NCBI GenBank assembly: GCA_021521415.1
Contig: JAIQDT010001655.1
Span: forward strand, 472,891-536,890
From: Bidens hawaiensis
Lineage: Eukaryota; Streptophyta; Magnoliopsida; Asterales; Asteraceae
Direction of reading: 5' to 3'
DNA: 64,000 bases
Of the stretch, positions 10,150 to 21,826 are shown one piece after another (the first letter of the stretch is position 1; every line of letters begins with the position of its first letter). A program made the translations under genes and the position numbers. The notes below the pieces were generated by a model. That model had not been told where the DNA came from. It ran no database searches and saw only the letters and a program-made list of their open reading frames with translations.

Positions 10150-12080
10150 TTCGCATAAACATGGGTTCTTGAGTGAAAACTCAAGTGTAGAGTTTGTAGA
10201 TTTTCCTTTATTTTAGTTTTTATTTTCTTAGTTTGGTTGAGTCATCGAGTCGCTAACGTAGTCTTTTGTAGTTCTTCTTTGTTTTAGTGTTTTTGAGTTT
10301 TGCTAGGTCAAAGAGAGACTGTATGAGCTAGAGATGATCCCCAATGAAGACTTTAATGAAAAAGACAAGTGTGGGGATGGAGTAGCAGTGGAGCCGTATA
10401 CTTCATGCTTATTTATTATATTTTATATATTTATATATAAAATATATATTTATTGGTGAAATACTTTAATTGCATAATATCTATCGTTATGATAAGATAC
10501 ATTTTTAGATATGTTTGTTTTGTTTTGCCGCTTACGTTCGTGAGAAAAGGAGTTACCAATTGCTGAGCACCTTTGTAGTTTGAGGGCATTCATGGAAGAA
10601 GACTTTGGCATCATGTTTCATGCGCATATTACCAGCTAAGTCTTTTCCATTATCTAGCATTTTAAATTTTTTATTTTGTTTTTATAATTTTATAGATTTT
10701 TAGTTTTTTGTAGTCTGACTTTATTTTACTTTATTTTTTATTTTATTTTAGTCGTCCTTATCCTTGCATTGAGGACAATGCAAAATTTAAGTGTGGGGAT
10801 AGGATATTTGAGTCATAGTTTAATTCTAACTTAAAAAAAATATATAAATTTTTAAAAATTTGAAATAAAATTGAAAAATGTTTTTAAAATGTTCCCTGAA
10901 GTTAGTTTTTTACGTTAAAGTGGGAGATGATGATGCTTATCGGGAAATCGGTTTTTCAAACTACTAATAATATGAGATAAATAAAAGAAAACGCACTTAA
11001 CTTGGGATGTGTCGGTAGGCTCAGCCTTGAAAATAAAAGGGCAAATTTGATAAAATGGTTAAAACGGAAATCTTTTGTGGGTGAAGCGTTTTGTCCGTGG
11101 AAAATAAGTAATGAAAGGTCGGGCCATACTCAAGCCTCAAATTTTGGTATGAAAAAGTGGAAATATTATAAAGTTTAAAAATCTGAATACGTTATCATAT
11201 GATGCTTAGGTAGGTTTAACGTTAGAGTATGTCGTGTAGCCTGTGATATAAACTTAAAACTGCTAGTTTAGTGTTTTACACCTCATTGGTGTATGGTTTT
11301 ATAACCTTAAATCCTGTATTGATGGGATGCTTCGGGTCCGGTGACCATGGGTCTGTATGCAATCTATTCATCTGGGTATTCACAATTCCTAAGTGGGGTT
11401 GTGGATATTTAAATAAAGCTAAAAAGAGCAAACCCTTTTAAGTCTATAAACATGATCACAAAAGTACAAAAGTACAAATACACTACAGACTTAATCATCC
11501 ACGATGTTAGCCATGTGGGGTCCCCTTGCTCGCGTCTCATTACCATTAAGAAACGGACCACAAGAGACACGCTACATGTAAGCCCTACAGATGAAATTTT
11601 GCATGCTCACCTATGGTGATGGTTCGTGGTATTGCTTGATAATGGGGGTATGTCATGTTGTGGGGAGCACTAGCTATAAATTAATTGAACCTTAATCGTA
11701 TCTAATGGCTGCTTGGTAGACTTTGATGCTTAAGCTTAGGTGGATAAACAATACCCTTGATCGTCTTAACTATTCATGAAAAAAATAACAACAAAAGTTT
11801 TAATTATGCTAATTTTGAGGTTTAAGTCAAGTTAGGGTGGTCTGGTCAGGTAAAAGCTGAAAATAAGCGGGTCATAATTGTGTAAACTACTGAGTACTAT
11901 TATTGTCGGATCTTATTTGTCCCGGTAAAGATTAAGGCATGCGTTTAAGTGGACAACAATATCGGTGATCGCGGTTTTTGCGTTCTACTAAGCTTTAAAA
12001 ATTAACCTATATGTTTGTTAGACTGTAATTTTCCGATTCTGATCCAACTGCATAAGACTTTTTCAGGGATGAAAAAGGAG
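10150..12080 (+). other. Non-coding interior of Athila-like element
   Basis: No recognisable coding sequence. The stretch holds repeated AAGTGTGGGGA tracts (10013-10024, 10368-10378, 10789-10799) identical in core to the polypurine tract at 12082-12092, and AT-rich sequence around 10420-10450 and 10670-10890. It stands where pol would be, so the pol region was lost or never present. Confidence 0.7.
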
Positions 12081-12096
12081 TAAGTGTGGGGATATT
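12081..12096 (+). other. Polypurine tract of Athila-like element
   Basis: TAAGTGTGGGGATATT immediately precedes the 3' LTR start TGATATAC, the expected place for plus-strand DNA priming. Confidence 0.8.
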
Positions 12097-13845
12097 TGAT
12101 ATACATCTATTTATACATTTCGGATCCCTTGTAAAGTTTTGTTTATTTAATGTTTCGAGTTCGTTTTAGTTCGTGTTTTGGTTTATCTTTTATTATTTTA
12201 GGTTTTGAGTCACGTTTATTATATGTCTACATGTTTTATATCTTTTGGTGTCTTGCATGTTAAACTTAATTCTTTCTATCATTTCATAATATGTTTGAGT
12301 TCGTTTTGCTCGTTAACGGTTACGTGATTGCTTCACTAATGTTTAGTTATGTTTTTATATATATGGTGGCTTGGAGAAGCAAAGGAAGCAAGTTCTAGAA
12401 GTTTCTCATCATTACTTGGAGATCAAGGGAGCTAATTATCAAGATTTGGCAAAGATTTAACAAGAATTAACAACAAAATCCGGAGGCCACCCCAAAGGGC
12501 GCCGCGCCGCGCTAAGGCAGAAGGCAATATGCCTTTGCGGGGCACCTAGGACTTTCTGGTCAACCAACTTTGCAAGTCCAAGCCCATTATCGCTTATATA
12601 AACATCTCTTTATAACCTAGCCGTTTCTAGACACTATTGGAGCCGATTTTCCAAGGGTTTGTGAAGGTTTTGAGGCTAGGAATCAAGGAGGATCATCAAG
12701 CTTTCATCCGGGTGTTCAAGGATCAATCACAAAGGGTTTTATCGCTCTAATTTTTGTTCCATGTTCATTATTTATCATGTCTTGCCTCTTTGTTTTTAAG
12801 ACTTGTTTAGTATTGTTTTTAATAATGATGCTAGGCTAGACTTCATGTCTACCTAGGTTTGATGAACATGTTTAAGACTTGATTCTTGCTTTGGACTTAT
12901 GCTTTGATTATGGTTTGTTATTTTAATAGTAAAAGACTTGATTTTTCTTTCATGATGCATATGAATGTTTATTATCTTGATTTATTGTTAAGTATAGCTT
13001 CACATAGATCTTATATCTCTTGATTGTGTTTTTTAGATTTAGGGTTTATGTTTAATCATTACTTGGTGTTTTGATTATTGTGATTGAATGGGCCCATTAG
13101 ATCATAGAAGCTAGTTGACAGTTGGTTAGGGTTTTGAAGGTTCTGCTAAATTCCAATAGCTATAAGGTGAGGAGTTGTTCATGTGTCTTGGTCAATTGCA
13201 TGCTAGGATAGTAGTGACAATATTCTTGCTTAGTGTGTTGATCCATGTTCATGATGTCATGTTAAGTTTATCAAGTTATCTAGGGTTTAGTGTTTCATAA
13301 GATTGCTTGCTTTAGATACTATTAATTAACCCTATTTGATAACTTTGCGGAAATCAGTTCAACTGATTGCTTAATAATCTAATAATTGTTCTTTGGGATT
13401 TCATTTAATTCAGTCAAGGGTCCTTTAGGGTTTGTTAGATGAATACGTTTAGAAATCAGTTTCCATGATCATGTTATTTGTCCATTGCTTGATGATTGTT
13501 GATTCATGGGATTCTTACCTAGGTAGATTCCTTCTCTGATTGGTTTCGATTTTGTGTTTGATTGCTTGTTTTCTAGTTTATTTGTTTATTTGATTTCTTA
13601 TTTAAATCTTAGCTTAAAAATCCCCCTTTAAACATTAATAATAAATAGTCGTGTCGTAAGTCGAGTCTAATTAGTTAATTAACGTAATTCATAGAGTCCT
13701 GTGGGTTCGATATTCCGGACTTACTTAGCATTAGTACAATTGACCGGTTCACTTGCCGGTATTTTGTGTTGTTGAGTCATAAGTCTAGTTTTTTATTACT
13801 TGTTTAGTTTAGTTAATATTTTTATTGACTGTTTCTAGCACATCA
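12097..13845 (+). repeat. 3' LTR of Athila-like element
   Basis: 1749 bp, the same length as the 5' LTR, with the same TGATATACATC and GCACATCA ends, followed by the duplicated target CCTAT. Confidence 0.93.
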
Positions 13846-13850
13846 CCTAT

Positions 13851-14762
13851 GCTAAGACAGACTTGATCCATAGATGTGTTTTTTCGGTTATCTCGAACTC
13901 GACTACCTTTGTGACCCTTTCCCTTACCATTCACTCGGTCGTTTGAACACGCATAACCACTCCTTTGATTGCGATTTCGGTCATCTAATCGAGCGAACAA
14001 CAATCTTCCTTGAGTTCTTTTGTTTCCGAATTAATACACGAGCACATCGTTTAAGTCAAAACCTTGGCCAAAACATAAATCATTTAACCCCTATAAAAAT
14101 GAACTCCCTTTAATCCTATCTGTTGGAACAACTACTCATCCCCAGACAAATTTTTAGAACTGAACTGTTTTCTCACCAAAACCTAGTTATGAATACCTCT
14201 CAAAAACCGAATCACCACTTTAATTCGTGAAAAACATGGTTCAAACCGAACACGTTCAACCCGAATAACAATTACACACAATATTCTTGAACAAAATAAA
14301 TTTATATTTTGTTTTCTTTTTTAGTTCCTAGTGTGCAAAAATAATCATAAAGTAAAAAATATCCTTTTTTTTTCTAAACACTTTTCTGTAACCAGTATCT
14401 TGAATTCTCCAAAACAATGCCTTCTATGACCTTTAATAATTAACTTATCACAAAACCCAAATAACACAGTTAACGAAAAAAAAAATCCTTTTGTTATTTT
14501 GATAGGTCCCACCTTACTGTAAGAAAATAACCGCCGCTAATAATTTTGTTTTATTTTGATGCTTTCTATCTGAAAATTACTAGCTATGTCTTATCTAGTA
14601 ATCAGTCGATGGTAATCGTCGGTTGTTCCACGACTTTGGAACGAAAACAAACGCATGGAACAAACTCTTGATCGCCGATCTCCTTCTCGATCACGGCGTC
14701 TCCAAAAATCAATTTCTCCTTATCGACCACATCTTTGATGGACAAACACCAAGAATGCAACT
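13851..14762 (-). pseudogene. Retroelement gag/leader remnant, possibly Copia
   Basis: Read on the minus strand, a primer-site motif at 14763-14775 is followed by a decayed stretch. At 13850-14003 a basic Arg/Asn/Lys-rich frame (RNRNQRSGYACSNDRVNG, then GKGKGHKGSRVRDN) looks like the basic tail of a Copia-type Gag. No protease or polymerase follows before the Athila insertion. I cannot assign a clade; the 14100-14600 part holds nothing recognisable. Confidence 0.35.
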
Positions 14763-14775
14763 GCTCTGATACCAA
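14763..14775 (-). other. tRNA-Met primer-site motif (minus)
   Basis: GCTCTGATACCAA is the reverse complement of TTGGTATCAGAGC. The LTR that should lie to its right is not recognisable before G3 integrase begins near 14876. Confidence 0.6.
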
Positions 14776-14875
14776 TTTAAGTCCATGATTGATATCATAT
14801 ACGAATTAAACGACTAACTCTCGTTATATTAATAAGAAAATATAACTCAAAAATTGTTAAAAACACATGACCATT

Positions 14876-15690
14876 GAGTGCTTGAATAGGTGCCATGCCA
14901 ATACTAGAGTGGAAGCTATTATTATATGAGAACTCAATGAGCGGTAGATGAATATTACAATAACCCCCAAAATCAATAACATAGAGCGGAGCATATCTTC
15001 TTGAGATTGAATCGTACGCTCGGACTGACCATCAGACTGTGGATGATGGCAGTACTAAGATCCAAACGAGTTTCCAAAGCAGATTGGAGAGACTTACAAA
15101 AGTGGGAAGTAAAATGACCATCACGATCGAAAATAATAGTTAACGGGGTTCCATGATGACAAACAATCTTCTTAACATAAATTCACGCCAATTGATCAAC
15201 AGAATACGTTTCTTTGATGGGGATGAAATGAGCAGACTTGGTCAAGTGATCAACGATTGCCCCAATTCTATCATGTTTCTTACTAGTAGAAGAAAGCTTG
15301 GTGATAAAATCCATATAAATACCTTCCTATTTCCACTTGGGGATGGGAGGTTTCTTGAGTAAGTCAAAACGTCGGTGATGTTCGGCTTTCACATTGGAGC
15401 ATGTGAGGCATTTAGAAACATAGAGATCAATACCTTTGTTCATTCCGCGCCACCAATGGAACGAAGATCTGCGTAAATCTTATCCGCACCAGGATGTATG
15501 GAATATTGTGACTTGTGAGCTTTGTCCATTATAAATGTGCGAAGATCATCGCGATCGGGAATCCATAAGCGGTTAAGAAAGTAAAGCAGACTATTGGGTT
15601 TGGTTTAAAGTTGGGTTTCAGCACCACACGACATCTCGTCATACATATTGCCTTCGGTGACGGATTCGTGTTGAGCATCGAGAACACGCT
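14876..15690 (-). pseudogene. G3 Gypsy integrase remnant
   Basis: Minus-strand pieces in changing frames recapitulate a Gypsy integrase: the zinc-binding CLTC motif near 15400, a KPPIPKWK-MDFITKLSS segment at 15310-15350, a catalytic-core stretch HLTKSAHFIPIKETYS near 15215-15260, IIFDRDGHFTSHFCKSL near 15090-15140, and HHPQSDGQSERTIQ near 14995-15045, ending in NNSFHSSIGMAPIQALNG at about 14876. The chain stops there, so the integrase C-terminus, any chromodomain and the 3' LTR are lost. Several stops and frameshifts make it inactive. Confidence 0.8.
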
Positions 15691-15698
15691 TTTCGAGA

Positions 15699-16212
15699 TC
15701 ATTTTGGACAAGAACACATGTAATTGAGTGGCTTCTTACGAATGAGAGCTTCGGCTAAGACATTCGCTGTTTCAGAATGATAGCGAATTTCGCATTCGTA
15801 GTCGCTAAGCAACTCGTCCCATCGACGTTGTCTCATATTAAGTTCTTTTTGGTCGAAAATGTGTTGGAGACTCTTATGATCGGTAAAAACCACACATTTC
15901 CTACCATAGAGATAACGTGTCCAAATTTTCAAGGCAAATACAACAGCACCAAGATTAAGATCATGTGTAGTATAGTTTTTCTGGTAAGCCTTGAGTTGTC
16001 TCGAAGCGTAAGCGATAACCTTGCCTCGTTACATGAGAACGCAACCGAAGCGTAAGGGATAACCTTGCCATGAGAACGCAACTGAGACCTTGATTAGAAG
16101 CCTCGCAGAAAACGACGAAATCTTCATTACCTTCGGGAAGAGCAAGAATAGGAGCATTGCAAAGCATGTCCTCAAGGGTTTGCAAGGCTTCCTCTTGCTT
16201 TGACCCCCACAC
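15699..16212 (-). pseudogene. G3 Gypsy RNase H remnant
   Basis: Two minus-strand frames. 15961-16212 carries KQEEALQTLEDMLCNAPILA and FVVFCEASNQGLSCVLM, the reverse transcriptase-RNase H connection and first RNase H strand (the usual first catalytic Asp is Glu in CEAS). 15699-15932 carries [20 protein letters not shown] with the TDHKSL box and [20 protein letters not shown] duplicated, out-of-frame piece near 16010-16070 separates them. RNase H would degrade the RNA strand of the hybrid during reverse transcription; this copy is broken. Confidence 0.85.
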
Positions 16213-16995
16213 TTAAGGTTTACCCTTGTGTGTTAAAGCGGTGAGAGGAAACACGATCTTGGAAAAGTTTTGAATGAAACGACAATAATATCCCGCCAAA
16301 CCATGAAAAGATCGAACTTCGGTGGGAGACATAGGCGGCTTCCAATTCTTAACGACTTCAATCTTTGTGGGATCAACATTTTTACCCTTGTCGTTGACAA
16401 TGTGGCCTAAAAATTGAACTTCTTTAAGCCAAAACTCGCACTTAGAAAACTTGGCGTACAATTGCTCCTTACGAAGTATGTCAAGAATGGCATGAAGGTG
16501 CTCTTTGTGGTCTTTCTCGGATTTCGAATAGATTAAGATGTCATCAATGAAAACAATAACAAACTTGTCCAAGTAGGGTTTACACACACGATTCATAGGA
16601 TCCAAGAAAATCGCGGGTGCATTGGTTAGCCCAAAAGGCATAACACAGAACTCGTAATGCCCATACAAGTATGGAAAGCAGTCTTGGGGATGTCTTCTTC
16701 CTTAACACTAAGTTTATGATAACCTGAACAGAGATCAATCTCCGAGAAGCATGCTGCACCTTGAAGTTGATCGAAAAGATCATTGATGTGAGGAAGCGGA
16801 TATCGGTTCTTGATGGTAAGCTTGTTGAGTTCATCATAATCGACATACATGCGAAATTAGCCATCTTTCTTCTTAACAAACAAAACAGGTGCGCCCCAAG
16901 GAGAAGAACTCGGGCGAATAAAACCCTTGTCCGAGAGTTCTTGGAGTTGGCTCGAAAGTTCTTGCATTTCGGAGGGTGCAATACGATAAGGTCTT
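16213..16995 (-). pseudogene. G3 Gypsy reverse transcriptase remnant
   Basis: The Ty3/Gypsy reverse transcriptase is readable in order from 16995 downward: [16 protein letters not shown] palm entry, [12 protein letters not shown] (16820-16850), [33 protein letters not shown], the [11 protein letters not shown] box and the [10 protein letters not shown] active site in the 16213-16668 frame, then [11 protein letters not shown] and the thumb. A TAA stop at 16857-16859 (just before FRMYV) and a frame change near 16660 break it. The FxDD catalytic aspartates survive. Closest in style to plant chromovirus (Tekay/Del-like) polymerases, by recognition only. Confidence 0.9.
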
Positions 16996-17119
16996 TAGCT
17001 ACAGGGTTAGCTTTGGGCTTAAGGTCAATTCAAAATTCAACTTGACGAATAGGAGGAAGACCAGTGACATCATCGGGAAAGTCACGTACAACCGGGATAT
17101 CGGATATTTCCATCTCTTT

Positions 17120-17908
17120 TCATTCTTTTTCCATAACGAGAGATAAGAAGGCAACACACTTTTTGTGCAAATAACGTTGAGCTTCAAAGCACGACATAAG
17201 ATTAAGCTTGGACGTTGGAGTATCCCCGAAAATGTTGAGAATGAGGCCATTCTCGAGAGGTATACGAATGAGTTTCTCGAAAAAAACAAATTCAGCACGA
17301 TTAAAAGTTAACCAATCCATCCCTACAATAACGTCGAAACTACCCATTTGCATCAGAATGAGGTCAATAAGGAACCTGACTTTATTAAGAGTTATGACGC
17401 AATCCCGAACTACCGAATCAATAATAATAGAATTCCTGTCGGCTACTTCTATGATAAAAGACGTAGATAATTTATCCGGAGGATTATCAATAATATACGC
17501 AAAATCCAAAGAAATAAAACTCTTATCGGCACCTGTATTAAATAATACCGAAGAATAATGATTATCAATGAGAAACGTACCATTCACCACGTCGCTAGAG
17601 CTTTGAGCTTGATTCACATTCATCTTAAAAGCACGACCATTATACCCTTGAGGGGTTTGTGCAACTTGGTTCAAAGGTGGAGCTTGAATATTTGGAGCTT
17701 GAGTTGATGCAGATAGAGGGGCCATAAGCTGAGGTACCGGAGGAGCATAGGTTTGTGGTGCATAAACTGGAGGAGCTTGGGGTTGGTATGTTTTCACTTG
17801 ATAGGCTTGAGCAATATAGTATGGTGCAGGGTACACTTGGGCTTGTGGTGGATAGGCAACATAATGAGGTGCATGCATGATATGTGATTGATGAGCATAG
17901 GTAAACAA
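17120..17908 (-). pseudogene. G3 Gypsy protease with Pro/Tyr/Gln linker
   Basis: An open frame of about 260 residues. Residues 1-95 are a Pro/Tyr/Gln/Ala-rich linker following the last Gag zinc knuckle. Residues about 105-235 form a retropepsin-like domain: GTFLIDNHYSSVLFNTGADK with FIS following, ADRNSIIIDSVV, and FDVIVGMDWL. The active site is expected as DTGA; here it reads NTGA, so the catalytic Asp is Asn, a change compatible with methylation-driven C-to-T decay. The frame then runs toward the polymerase and ends at 17120. Inactive as a protease in this copy. Confidence 0.85.
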
Positions 17909-18250
17909 TGGGCAAGTGTTGCGGAGATGGTTAGGGTCTCCACAATGGTAGAAAGCACGGTTATTAGGAACACCGGGTTGATCAAGGTTAGTAGTAGTTC
18001 TAGCAGTAGGGGATGTAGACCATGTTTGAACGACTTGCGAACCAGGCGGTGCACGACAAATGTTAGCAAGGTGACCGTAACGGTTGCACTGAGTGCACAG
18101 TCGGCAAGGGGATTAAGAAGGATGGTGTCGGTTACATTTGGCACAAAGGGGATGAGGACCAATGTAGGCATTTTTATTGGGGCATTAGGGTTATTGGGAG
18201 GTTGGTTGTTGAGTTGGTTGAAGAAGTAGTTTTCGTGATTGGTCTTACGT

Positions 18251-18288
<38 letters not shown>

Positions 18289-19096
18289 CTTGTGGCGTTA
18301 TTGTTGTTGTAATCAGGCTTGGTTTTGGCTTTGGGATCGGTGGAGGAGTCGGTCTTAGTTTTGTTGGGAGTAGGCTTGGAATCCTTGCGAAACAAGGTTC
18401 CATCCCGAACATGACTATCAGTGAGAGAAGCAGCTATGTCCATCGCCTTATCGATGGTTAAAGGGTCACCACTGACCAAGGAATCACGGAAAATGGTCGG
18501 TAAACCGCGAATGTATTTCTGAATGTCGCGAGACTCGGGGGTTACCAGGTGGAGTACGATTTGGCTAAGTTAACCGAAATAGCTAGAGTAGGTGGAGTTA
18601 TCCCCACCAACTTGTTTGAGCTCCCAAAACTCGGCCTTAAGCCTCTGCAGCTCTTGTTCAGGGCAAAATTCCTTCTTCATTGCCTCTTTGAGATCTCCCC
18701 AAGGCATGGCTACCACCAAATCAGGTCCTTTGTTAGCCTTCAAAGCATTCCACCATGTGAAGCTCGATCCTCAATAACGCTCGAGGCGAACTTAGTCCAT
18801 TTGGCGTCCGGTCATTCACAGTGGATGAACACATTCTCCATCTTTTCAAACCATTGTAGCAGCTTGGTGGCGTTTTCTTCACCACGAAAGGAAGTGGGTT
18901 TGGTACTCAAGAAGTTACAGAAATCATAGTTGTTCGGTGCAGCTGAAGTAGCAGATCCATTGGAGTTGTGGCTTTGGATTTGAGTGATAATCGTGGGCAT
19001 AGAAGCAAAAAACTCCTTAGTGACTCTAGCAGCCAAGCGGCGATCGTGAGAACCAGATGAACGTTAGCGTCGACGGTGAATTCTGAGCGAAGACAT
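17909..19096 (-). pseudogene. G3 Gypsy gag remnant
   Basis: Starts at an ATG at 19096-19094 (MSSLRIHRRR), meets a TAA after ten codons, then continues in frame with LAARVTKEFFASMPTIITQI (18970-19036) and the retrotransposon gag core KLLQWFEKMENVFIHCE. From 18810 to 18480 the core is frameshifted. 18174-18479 is a Thr/Asn-rich tail with a microsatellite-encoded Asn/Thr run, and 17909-18171 carries cysteine modules (CAKCNRHH, broken by a stop, then CTQCNRYGHLANIC and HCGDPNHLRNTC). It would build the virus-like particle and bind element RNA. The same start is seen in the gag of the element at 49132-58444. Confidence 0.85.
18251..18289. repeat. (TTG)n microsatellite in gag
   Basis: About 13 TTG units; on the coding minus strand this is a CAA/AAC/ACA run inside the low-complexity Gag tail. 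Confidence 0.9.
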
Positions 19097-19266
19097 CCTA
19101 CGAGAAATAAAACAATTATAAGATGAGGGGTCATATGAGTAAATATTTATGAGTTGACGCAACTAATGAGGTTAACGTGAGATAACCAGATGAGGTTAGT
19201 ATAAAAGTCAAAAGTTTTTTTTGATTAAGTAAGCTTCACAATAACTAACGAAATATATTTGTGGAT

Positions 19267-19595
19267 GTTGGCCTCCAATGAGCTTTCCATGGCAATTTGA
19301 ATGACCCAACAAAACTGACAAACAAAAGTAATGGAGTTGGATGACCCATGACCGTTAAATGGAATTTTAACTGTACCAACTAAATAACAATTTAAAATAA
19401 GTGGGTTGGATGACCCATGAGCGGTACATGATATTTTAACTGTCACAACCAATTAAAGAATTATCAATACAATGAAGTTGGACGGCCCATGAGCGTTCCA
19501 TGGCATTTTAACTGTACCAACTTAAATAACGAACTAATGAAACAAAATTTGAGTAGTTGGAGCATCTCGTGAACCACCACATTGATTACTCCAAC
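19267..19595 (-). repeat. Five-unit hairpin array in G3 leader
   Basis: Five inverted repeats at 19267-19310, 19336-19380, 19405-19450, 19477-19521 and 19556-19595 (unit starts 69, 69, 72 and 79 bp apart). Each is bounded by GTTGG or a variant and CCAAC; the inner ones hold an inner CCATG..CATGG stem. The array lies between the primer site (20228) and the gag ATG (19096). The leader of the element at 49132-58444 has an equivalent five-unit array. Confidence 0.85.
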
Positions 19596-19596
19596 A

Positions 19597-20226
19597 AAAA
19601 TACGAAAATAAGTTGAGAAATGGATAGTCGGGATTCCCAACTAACCAGTTAAAAACAAAATAATACAATAATCATAAAGTTTACTGAATTTAAGCCATGA
19701 ACCACCGTAAATTTGGATTAAAAGTATTGTACGGAGTGCAACCACTAATGTGGTCACGTTTGACAGCCTAGGGTGTCCATCATATGACAATTGTGTCCCT
19801 CTATGGCCTATAAGATCGAGTACTGTGGTCAGGTTATCCTCCAGGTAAGGAATAACATCTTACCTTGGGTTATTGAAACCGTTTTGCCAAGGCTCGACTA
19901 ACAGTTCTCTCCCCCTTCTAGTTACTACAGGACATGCCACATAACCTAGCCTTAAGGTGAAGGATTAAAAACAAAAGTAGGTAATTCTTAAGGAATTTCC
20001 CAAAATAAAAGCAATCTAATTTGATTTTTAAATTAAATAAAAATTTGAATCTTAAGGCCTAGCGTCGAAGTAGTGTGTGTGCATGACAATAATATAGTAA
20101 TCAAAATAATTATTAACTAAGAAAGCAGTAAACAATTATATGGAACACGTAAGGTAAGCAAATAAGCATGTATTGGGATCCTAAGCATGTTACTATGGCA
20201 TCTCTAACGACCTATCTTAAACATTC
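19597..20226 (-). other. G3 untranslated leader
   Basis: No gene or clear repeat. It is the stretch between primer site and hairpin array, mostly AT-rich with a few long pyrimidine runs. Confidence 0.5.
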
Positions 20227-20227
20227 G

Positions 20228-20240
20228 GCTTTGATACCAA
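20228..20240 (-). other. tRNA-Met primer binding site of G3
   Basis: GCTTTGATACCAA (minus TTGGTATCAAAGC) lies two bases inside the LTR end TGTCACACCCC; one base differs from the usual TTGGTATCAGAGC. Confidence 0.85.
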
Positions 20241-20500
20241 TCTGTCACACCCCAACCTTCGGTGAAAATGTCGGGGCGTAAGCTGATTGTTCACAGCTCT
20301 CAATGTACTATCATGCAAAATTTAAAATTATAATATCTATTATTCCAGTTCAAATAATCCAATAAATTTCAAATACCAAAGTACATAATCCATAAATCAA
20401 ATAAGTAAAGACAAAATAAAAATGTAAGTTCTTTTAACTTCTCTCTAGCATGCAATCCTAAGTTTCTTCAAACAAACATGATAATCATATCACACGGTGA

Positions 20501-21041
20501 TAGGGGTGTTCAATAAATCCGAAATCCAAAAAAAACTGAAACCCAAATAAACCGATCCGAATTCTTATTCGGATCTTCGGATCGGATCAATTCGAATATC
20601 CAAATAACTAATTCGGATTCGGATATGGAATTTTAAAAAATTCGTATTGTTCGGATTATTCGGATATCTGTTTAATCCGAATAAAAAACATGTTTTAGTG
20701 ATATTTTCCGGTTTGGTATATTAATTAGACTATTATTTGAAGTTTAAACTTTAAATTTGTGTCAAGAGTAATTCGTATTTTCCGGTTTGTATGTTTATTG
20801 TGATTCTAAACTATTAAATGTTATGAACAAAAAAATAAGAAAATTTTTTAGGCTTATTTCGGATTATTCGGATAATTTTGGATATTATCCGAATCCGATC
20901 CAAATTGAATTCGGATAGATTCGGATAAGATAGGAATATTTCTAATTCGGATCGGATCGGATTTCAGATAGGGTCCAAAAATTCTCAAATCCGAATAACC
21001 CGAACCGAATAATCTGTTATCCGATTCGATGAACACCCCTA
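20501..21041. mobile_element. hAT-type MITE
   Basis: 541 bp with terminal inverted repeats TAGGGGTGTTCA and TGAACACCCCTA and an 8-bp duplication CACGGTGA / CACGGAGA (20493-20500, 21042-21049; one mismatch). The interior is full of CGGAT/ATCCG repeats in both orientations and encodes no transposase. Confidence 0.88.
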
Positions 21042-21050
21042 CACGGAGAC

Positions 21051-21517
21051 CTGCATATGCGTTAAAAATACAATAATTTGTCAACACTAGGTTGGGTAGT
21101 AAAACACCAGATTTTATGAATATATAATAATTTGTCAACACTAGGTTGGGTAGTAAAACACCAGATTTTATGAATATATAATAATAAATAAAATTGCAAA
21201 GTGTATTAAGTGAGATAAACAATTTAATCAATGAGCAAGTAAATAAGTTGTCAATGAGCTCTTTGCCAGATGAAATGGGCGATGGCTATTACGACGGTCG
21301 TATGATCATACCATTCTGAGATTATGTTCGACCTCTCTGAATGCGAATAAAATAGAGCATATAAGCATATAACAAGTTAGACATAAATTGTTAAACACAC
21401 ATAACTAACAGTTGCAAGTTGCTTATTAAATAATAATAAAATGTGTAGAAACACATACGTGCCCAAAACAGTAAAAATGAGTTAAAAGGGTGTTAGGGGG
21501 GGGAGTATGATACTTAC
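21051..21517 (-). other. Intron-like segment in G3 LTR
   Basis: On the minus strand a consensus donor AAG|GTAAGT (21520-21512) and acceptor GCATATGCAG (ending 21051) bound about 467 nt. The same signals at the same LTR position occur in three other family-2 copies. Contains a 54-bp tandem duplication. Confidence 0.5.
21072..21179. repeat. 54-bp tandem duplication
   Basis: Two essentially identical copies (21072-21125, 21126-21179) around GTCAACACTAGGTTGGGTAG, inside the intron-like LTR segment. Other family-2 copies have one copy, so the duplication is private. Confidence 0.9.
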
Positions 21518-21795
21518 CTTATCAGATGATTAACAAGATTAAAAAGATAATAAGAATGAATATCGACGATTCAAACGTTGATGATATAGCTTAATAAAGA
21601 AATTAAATACGAAAATAAACATGAGGAATTGATGGCTAGATTTTGAGAGTATGACGGTTTATTATAATTTGGTTAGATATATATTATTTTATTATTTCAT
21701 TTAATTTATTCGATGTTATATTTTATTATGTAATAATATATGTTAAAATATAAAATATATCTTTATAATATAAAAATTTATTGGTTAGTTAAATC

Positions 21796-21826
<31 letters not shown>

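Larger units (their letters stand above)
7475..13845 (+). mobile_element. Non-autonomous Athila/Tat-like Gypsy element
   Basis: A complete insertion bounded by two 1749-bp LTRs and a perfect 5-bp target duplication CCTAT (7470-7474 and 13846-13850). The interior (9224-12096) encodes only the gag C-terminus and aspartic protease of the Athila/Tat lineage; reverse transcriptase, RNase H and integrase are missing. I see only about twenty differences between the LTRs, so insertion is fairly recent compared with its decayed neighbours. Mobilisation would need proteins supplied in trans. Confidence 0.93.
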
